A program made the position numbers and the translations under genes. A DNA stretch of 26,540 nt from Longimonas sp046498435 (lineage in GTDB: Bacteria > Bacteroidota > Rhodothermia > Rhodothermales > Salinibacteraceae): positions 1 to 26,540 of the forward strand of contig NZ_JAWOAR010000053.1 in the NCBI RefSeq assembly GCF_046498435.1. Direction: 5' to 3'. Shown here in pieces: positions 23,501 through 26,540 of the stretch (positions are counted from its first letter, which is position 1; every line of letters begins with the position of its first letter). Below the pieces are notes generated by a model. The model did not search any database. It was given only the letters and a program-made list of their open reading frames with translations, and had not been told where the DNA came from.

Positions 23501-26082
23501 AAGAACGGGACATCCGTATACTGGACGATAAACTGATTCCCATCGGCCAAGTAATGGATTGAGCCGCCTCCACTGGGATCGAGATCATCCCAGAAAGGCG
23601 CGATGAAGTCGTTTGGCTGATCTGTACTTGGGATTTCATCGTTTGAGAAGTCTGTTCCATTGGTTCCAAATGTCAGATATCCATTCGAGCCAATGGTAAC
23701 TTCTTCTTTCGTCTCTCCATAGAAGTCGAAGCTGAATGGCAAATCAACTGTCTCTGCGTCATCATCACCAAGCGAGACAGACGTGCCCTCATCGGTAATA
23801 TCCGTCCAGTTGAAGGACGGCCCGCCGGTTTCGTTGCTGTCAATCCAGCTGTACCCGAATTCATCGGGACCTCCGGCTCCCAGGAGTACGGGATGCCCAG
23901 CTCCTGCGTCAGGGTCTTCGCCCTTACTGAAAGAACGCGAGCCCACTACGCTCGACGTGTTGTTTGGCTCTACGCCGGGCTGACTTAGCACGTTCTGTGC
24001 TGCAAACCCAGGGAAGCTATACTCCAGCGTGCTTTCAGCCGAGCCCGTGTTCTCAATGTTAAGCGTCGTGGTTTTCGTCCCATTCACCTCGATCGTTTCC
24101 GTTACTTCATCGGGCGTCAGGGTCAACGCAGGGGCAGGTCCTGTGCTCGCTGATGGCGAATTAGAAAGGTCGGAAGCAGTGCCCAGCGCATCAATGGCCT
24201 TGATTGAGAAGTGTACTTCCTCATCAAACGGCAGCCCTTCAGCGGTGAAGTTTTCGGTTGTACCAGCTTCTTCAGGTGCAGGCAGGCCTTCAATTCGCGT
24301 AGCATTGTCAAAGTCCTCTTCGGTCTCAATCGGACCGTCGGTGCTGTAGCGCAGATCGTACGATGTAGCGCGCCCTTCACTTTCAGCCTCGCCCGTGGCG
24401 GTCCACCGCAAGTTTACAACAGCACCCGGCGTTACGCTATTCGGAGTAACCACTGTCAGGTCCTCGATGGGATCCGGCGGTGTTTCTTCTGCTGATAAGG
24501 CCGCAAATGCATTGACACGTGGGCCAATAGGTTCATCGGCGATCGTTTCATCGCCTGTAGCCACGAGCCGCGTTTCCACTTGCTCGGCGGTAAAGCCAGG
24601 CTGGTTCGAGGCGATCAGGGCTGCGGCGCCTGCAACGTGCGGTGCCGCCATGGAAGTGCCGACCCATGCATCGCCGCCATAGGTGCCTTGTGAGGTGTGC
24701 AGGGTGCTAATGGTGGGGTGGTCAAATGCCTCGCCGGTCGGCGCCGAGATGTCAACCCAGTCGCCAAAGTTTGAGCCGGAGTACTTGTCGTCGTCATGCT
24801 GGGTACCGGCTACAGCAAAAGCAGGCTCGTAGAATCCCGGGTACCATTCGTCGTCTGAATCACTGTTCCCTGCAGCTACGACTACAATACCGCCATCGAT
24901 CGGAGCATCGGGGCCACCGGCTTCGGCAACGAAGTAGTCGATCGCGTCGAGCACAGGCTGCTCGAACGTGCCAGGACTGGTGTATCCCCAACTGTTATTT
25001 GAAATGACAGCGCCATTGTCAGCACCATAGACTAAGGCTTCGGCGAACCCACCTACGTTGCCCCCAAATGTGAGCCCCGTCATGATGCGCACGCCGCTGT
25101 CGGTTGTGCCATCGCCGCCGGCTACGCTGGCTACCCCTTCACCGTTGTTGTTGCGCGCTGCAACAGTGCCCGACACATGCAGGCCGTGCGAGTTTGTTTC
25201 TTGTGCGGGGTCTACAATTTCGGGATTCGCGGTGTCGTCAGCAAAGTTGTAGCCGTAGATGTCGTCGACATACCCGTTGCCACAGGTGTCTTCCTCATCT
25301 TCTTCTTCGCAGGGGTTCTCCCAAAGCATGCCCTGCATATCAGGGTGATCGAGCTCAATGCCCGAGTCGATCACCTGCACAACGACATCAGGACTTCCTG
25401 TTTCGATGTCATGAGCTTCGGGCAAGCTGATGTCGGCCCCTGGCGTTCCACCGGTCTGACCGGTGTTGTTGAAATGCCACTGGTCCTCAAAAAGGGGGTC
25501 ATTGGGAATGTCAGCCTGGCCTTGCTCTACGCTCTCAACAAGCGCTCGGACGCGCTCATTGCGCTCTGCCGGCGTGCCGGTATGCTTCTTTTCCAACACA
25601 TGATCGGCCACTTCGACATTGGCATCGGCGTGATAGGCACTCACTGCTTCCCGTGTCAGGCTTTCCTCATCTTGCTCAAGATATACACGGTACCAGCGGT
25701 CGAGCCCCCATTCGGCATGGCGCTCGGCATGGCGCTGATCGGTCGGAAACATGCGCTCTATGCGCTGCGCGCCGAATTGGGCGCTAAGCTGATCGATGCT
25801 GCTGATGCCCATCTGCGCAACATCGCCTTCATTTGATAGGCTGATGCCCGACTTTGCGCTTTCGCTCACCTTGACGTGAAACACGCCATTCACGAGCGCA
25901 TCGCTGGGCGCGTCATGGTTCAGCTCTTGCCCCCAGGCGGTTGATACCACCAGAAGTAGAGCCATCATCACAGGCCACGCACGGGCGGCGTGTCCTTTCC
26001 ACACATCCCACGCTGACGCGATGCCGTCTGGCAACAGATTGGTCCCTTTAGAAAAGGTATCTGTATCATTCCAATGCTCCAT
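17563..26082 (-). CDS. Giant subtilisin-like (S8) surface protease with ASH-type repeats and T9SS C-terminal signal
   Basis: 2839-aa secreted modular protease. Signal peptide core is about 37-50, followed by an inhibitor-like propeptide (about 65-190). The S8 domain (about 200-530) has Asp239 in VIDSGIELDHPD, His299 in NSHGLHVSGTVAA, oxyanion Asn406 in VVAAGN and Ser477 in GTSMAAPHVAGAAAL, so the triad is complete. Then come a fibronectin-III-like domain (535-647), module A (686-931), ASH/choice-of-anchor-D-like beta domains (about 987-1092, 1423-1528, 1858-1961), module B (1180-1361 and 1614-1782), a second module A (1999-2257), an Ig/cadherin-like domain (2318-2407), a GWNIISNPMG-type domain (2410-2580) and the T9SS type A signal (about 2752-2839, with AYPNPVQSQATVQYTL and SGVYFGRL). 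Very acidic, as in halophiles. The first ATG leaves a long n-region; a GTG at 26004 would give a standard 26-residue signal peptide. Confidence 0.95.
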   Translation of the reverse strand: MEHWNDTDTFSKGTNLLPDGIASAWDVWKGHAARAWPVMMALLLVVSTAWGQELNHDAPSDALVNGVFHVKVSESAKSGISLSNEGDVAQMGISSIDQLSAQFGAQRIERMFPTDQRHAERHAEWGLDRWYRVYLEQDEESLTREAVSAYHADANVEVADHVLEKKHTGTPAERNERVRALVESVEQGQADIPNDPLFEDQWHFNNTGQTGGTPGADISLPEAHDIETGSPDVVVQVIDSGIELDHPDMQGMLWENPCEEEDEEDTCGNGYVDDIYGYNFADDTANPEIVDPAQETNSHGLHVSGTVAARNNNGEGVASVAGGDGTTDSGVRIMTGLTFGGNVGGFAEALVYGADNGAVISNNSWGYTSPGTFEQPVLDAIDYFVAEAGGPDAPIDGGIVVVAAGNSDSDDEWYPGFYEPAFAVAGTQHDDDKYSGSNFGDWVDISAPTGEAFDHPTISTLHTSQGTYGGDAWVGTSMAAPHVAGAAALIASNQPGFTAEQVETRLVATGDETIADEPIGPRVNAFAALSAEETPPDPIEDLTVVTPNSVTPGAVVNLRWTATGEAESEGRATSYDLRYSTDGPIETEEDFDNATRIEGLPAPEEAGTTENFTAEGLPFDEEVHFSIKAIDALGTASDLSNSPSASTGPAPALTLTPDEVTETIEVNGTKTTTLNIENTGSAESTLEYSFPGFAAQNVLSQPGVEPNNTSSVVGSRSFSKGEDPDAGAGHPVLLGAGGPDEFGYSWIDSNETGGPSFNWTDITDEGTSVSLGDDDAETVDLPFSFDFYGETKEEVTIGSNGYLTFGTNGTDFSNDEIPSTDQPNDFIAPFWDDLDPSGGGSIHYLADGNQFIVQYTDVPFFGGDGSNTFQVILRSNGGIRYQYLSMTPSESATVGIEDALGTDGLQVAFNTSYVEDELAIDIESIPDFIADVSPASGSLGGGSNEDVTVSLDATGVAPDEYVNELALSTNDPGAETTLIPFNITVDAGPPAIAADPDEITFDPVIEGDETVSEVEVRNSGGNPLEITSITSDSDDFSVDAETPITIGFDDAPVSIPVTFAPSASGEISGALTIESNADNEPELTVPLSGEGLIAPEIAVDPDAFDVTVDLGETLERTLAVSNTAGSDAEDLEYEAVFTSNGQDVDPSSVAAPFTGDASSQVSKSAFGTSGSERSTGQQPFQASDFVYQLDDGSSEDAIGLTDGGDVMWMNAFQVIEGEATITTIASAWGAEGQEGVPEGRPAEFLLYEDPNDDGDPSDAVLLERVEVDVQDPHTDEFTEASISPTPVEGTFFIATLYQDQQGGPNAEFPAPQDQDDSQGASWVVGSTTPNAFDAEDLTANDVPPANVDDVGLPGNWLLRADAGAQIVAVSPSEGAVSPGSSDDLTVTFDGTSADPGIYEGNISLFSNDFANSPLDVPVELFIDAGPPQIVLDPSTLEFEDRLVGGTGTQTFEITNLGSDTLAVSGIESASDDFTVTTSSVPELAYAESAEVEVEFTPTETGVRVGTIAIESNAEDKPTAEVAVVGEGLAAPEIAADPEAFDVTVPIEETLEETLLVSNAGEGELEYEIDIVGGAANLAPSAVAASFTGQHATPSSTIASSLEAQRVSDAEPAPYQASDFVYQLDDGSSETALGAGGGDIIWINAFETVEEATTIDAIGSAWASVSEERDAELFLYNDPNNDGNPEDAVLLESVETSIQAPETDEFTTEEIAPTDVEGVFFIAAVVRGYTDEEFPAPLDQSSGSQQASWAAFGESIDETDLSGAALVDNLGEDGFPGNWLLRADGFSEVEGEPGVRPLPADAVTVEPNEGTVTPGGEQELAITFNGDVDPGPYTGSIRILNNDPLQSVLDVPVDLLVDAGPPEVALDPESLTFDGTLVGASRTLTFEISNAGGNPLIIDSVTSDSEDFIIEDDLEFDVRDDTTEVSVEFAPTAVGTRSGAITLQTNIGEDETVTLPVEGEGLEPPVLALNPEVLQSVQAPDTQEQVELTVSNDGESGSTMEYSFPTFAAQNVLSQPGVEPNNTSSVVNGTRSFDKGDADPHAGQGHPVELGAGGPDNFGYRWIDSNEFGGPSFEWVDISEDGEALDLTDDFVGTPSVEVDLPFDFPFYGETKASVRVDNNGFLYFDSPSGNYFINQEIPNTDDPNGIVAPFWTDLNPDAGGEVYTYHDSENDRFIVQYDEIPPFAFGETEDSFTFQIILTPEGMVRYQYLDMDGNTSLGTVGMEGPAGEDGLQVAFNTSYIENNLAVDIALVPEFITDVDPVAGSIESGESEPVQVTFDSEGLDVGVYGQEGPFGLGVSTNDPQATFGFVPAVLSVVGEDGPEIANAPADQQLTLGGEALTVDINDVFNDPLGEGLDIDIEATNPAVIDTDLSDNTLTVTPTGAGTSRVEIRARNAEGEVQTNFVVTVGQLAVDVNRDFGGQAADATNYRLVALPGSISLSMDDIVDGEAGLDWQAFWDSGEDGIVQFDGSETFTFEPGRGFWLTGQNAWEHQGEYSAIELEQPDGRVAVPLHEGWNIISNPMGTDLEWSDVEALNEGSFQPIWAFNGSFSEEETLSSAMSGEAYYFLNDGGLNELVLQPGEEQPEPPSTTADADPETDPLMSMSATLVDRPELTSTVQLGITESSTTAASIVGPPSDFEAVSLRIQPDADQALDSEEDRPPLMRSQRTLDGEGETFDLTLRTQSEGPVEIRVRDLMASLNGREAALLYPETGTTYDLKTNDVVTLEPASDEVTLRVALGTRAYVDGEVEEVLPTEITLTAYPNPVQSQATVQYTLTEAEDVRFEVYDMLGRRVATLTNERKQAGVHEMQFDANDLASGVYFGRLHVGGETLTQKITVVR
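19312..20088 (-). repeat. Protease module A, copy 2
   Basis: Encodes residues 1999-2257 with MEYSFPTFAAQNVLSQPG, FGYRWIDSNEFGGPSF, LPFDFPFYGE, VAPFWTDLNP and LQVAFNTSY. It is the last repeat before the C-terminal domains, so the two A copies flank the two B copies. Confidence 0.88.
20737..21243 (-). repeat. Protease module B, copy 2
   Basis: Encodes residues 1614-1782 with QASDFVYQLDDGSSE, WINAF, LFLYNDPNNDGNPEDAVLL and FPGNWLLRAD. It lies one ASH-like domain after copy 1, giving the series B-ASH-B in the middle of the protein. Confidence 0.88.
22000..22545 (-). repeat. Protease module B, copy 1
   Basis: Encodes residues 1180-1361. Landmarks are QASDFVYQLDDGSSE, a W-N-AF motif (WMNAF), LLYEDPNDDGDPSDAVLL and LPGNWLLRAD. 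Copy 2 is at 20737-21243. This resembles a beta-sandwich carbohydrate- or protein-binding module, but I do not recognise the family. Confidence 0.88.
23290..24027 (-). repeat. Protease module A, copy 1
   Basis: Encodes residues 686-931 of the protease. It starts LEYSFPGFAAQNVLSQPG and includes FGYSWIDSNETGGPSF, LPFSFDFYGE, IAPFWDDLDP and LQVAFNTSY. Copy 2 (19312-20088) has the same landmarks in the same order. The DNA has diverged while the protein motifs are kept, so this is an old duplication. Confidence 0.88.
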
Positions 26083-26540
26083 AGCTGGAATCCGTATCTA
26101 TCTAAAAAATAGCTATCGAAACTGCGTGACCTTTTGTATTCGCATTTGCCTACACACATCACGTCAATGTGCAGGAGAAAATCTGGCTCACGAGGACACT
26201 GTAGTACGAATATCATTCGTCGCACAACAGTGCTGCAGGACACCCAGAGGTGTGCCGCTGTGTGTACCTAAGGATTTTCAGCTTATACGCATCATTACAC
26301 GCAACTCGAGACGACGTACTTCGCTTGCGTGCTGAGGGGACAAGAACGCACTAACGCATCAAAACGGTACGCTTACTTCTTATGATGCGCATATCATCGT
26401 AACAGGTACTTAACAGAAGGTCAAACGTAGTCGCCAGACAAGATATGAACAAGACATGAACTAAAATGAGTTGCCACACAGATAAAATGGACTGACATTC
26501 GTTTATTTGCCTATCATGTTTACACCTATTACTGTGTCAC
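26083..26540 (-). promoter_or_regulatory. 458-bp non-coding region upstream of the giant protease
   Basis: No convincing gene is seen on either strand and the sequence is clearly AT-richer than the coding regions. On the minus strand a TATTTTTT (26104-26111) is a 7-of-8 match to the Bacteroidota -7 box, about 20 bp before the ATG, but no -33 TTG is at the expected spacing. A perfect inverted repeat ACGAAT-ATC-ATTCGT lies at 26206-26220 and could be an operator. The far end may belong to the promoter of a gene beyond the window. Confidence 0.35.

Noticed and set aside
1..26540. CRISPR array or insertion sequence
   Set aside because: No regularly spaced short direct repeats with unique spacers and no transposase-like reading frame were seen; the only long repeats are the protease modules and the edge palindrome.

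Overview
The window looks like a chromosomal piece of a halophilic member of the Bacteroidota/Rhodothermota (Salinibacter/Salisaeta-like). Reasons: a type IX secretion (T9SS) C-terminal sorting domain, TonB-dependent receptor and OMP_b-brl-type barrels, lipoproteins with Bacteroidota-style partners, an exosortase of the Bacteroidota kind, GC-rich coding sequence without clear Shine-Dalgarno sites, and strikingly Asp/Glu-rich secreted proteins. The species cannot be named from sequence alone.

Layout. 1-106 is a perfect, loopless palindrome that starts at the first base, possibly an assembly fold-back. 322-7206 (+) is a four-gene unit: TonB-dependent receptor, DUF4876-like lipoprotein, DUF6850-like outer-membrane barrel and di-haem cytochrome c peroxidase. 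The last three are joined by 1-nt stop/start overlaps. This is the best candidate in the window for a poorly characterised system, probably uptake or processing of a metal or cofactor at the cell surface. It ends 9 bp from a convergent alpha/beta hydrolase.

8136-11696 (-) holds a PknB-type Ser/Thr kinase with one transmembrane helix and a TPR-rich C-terminal half, and a small outer-membrane barrel. 11810-14269 (-) holds housekeeping functions: tRNA-Ala(CGC) with an intrinsic terminator, a divergent PRPP-synthetase-family protein, a ribbon-helix-helix/zinc-ribbon mini-protein and a metallophosphoesterase. A D-Ala-D-Ala ligase-family gene (14377-15678, +) diverges from the metallophosphoesterase.

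15708-26082 (-) is a cell-surface region. It has a 2839-aa subtilisin-like protease with mirror-ordered internal repeats and a T9SS signal, a small fibronectin-III lipoprotein, and an exosortase translationally coupled to a small multi-pass membrane protein. T9SS cargo and an exosortase, two different C-terminal sorting routes, therefore sit side by side. The last 458 bp carry no convincing gene and probably hold the protease promoter.
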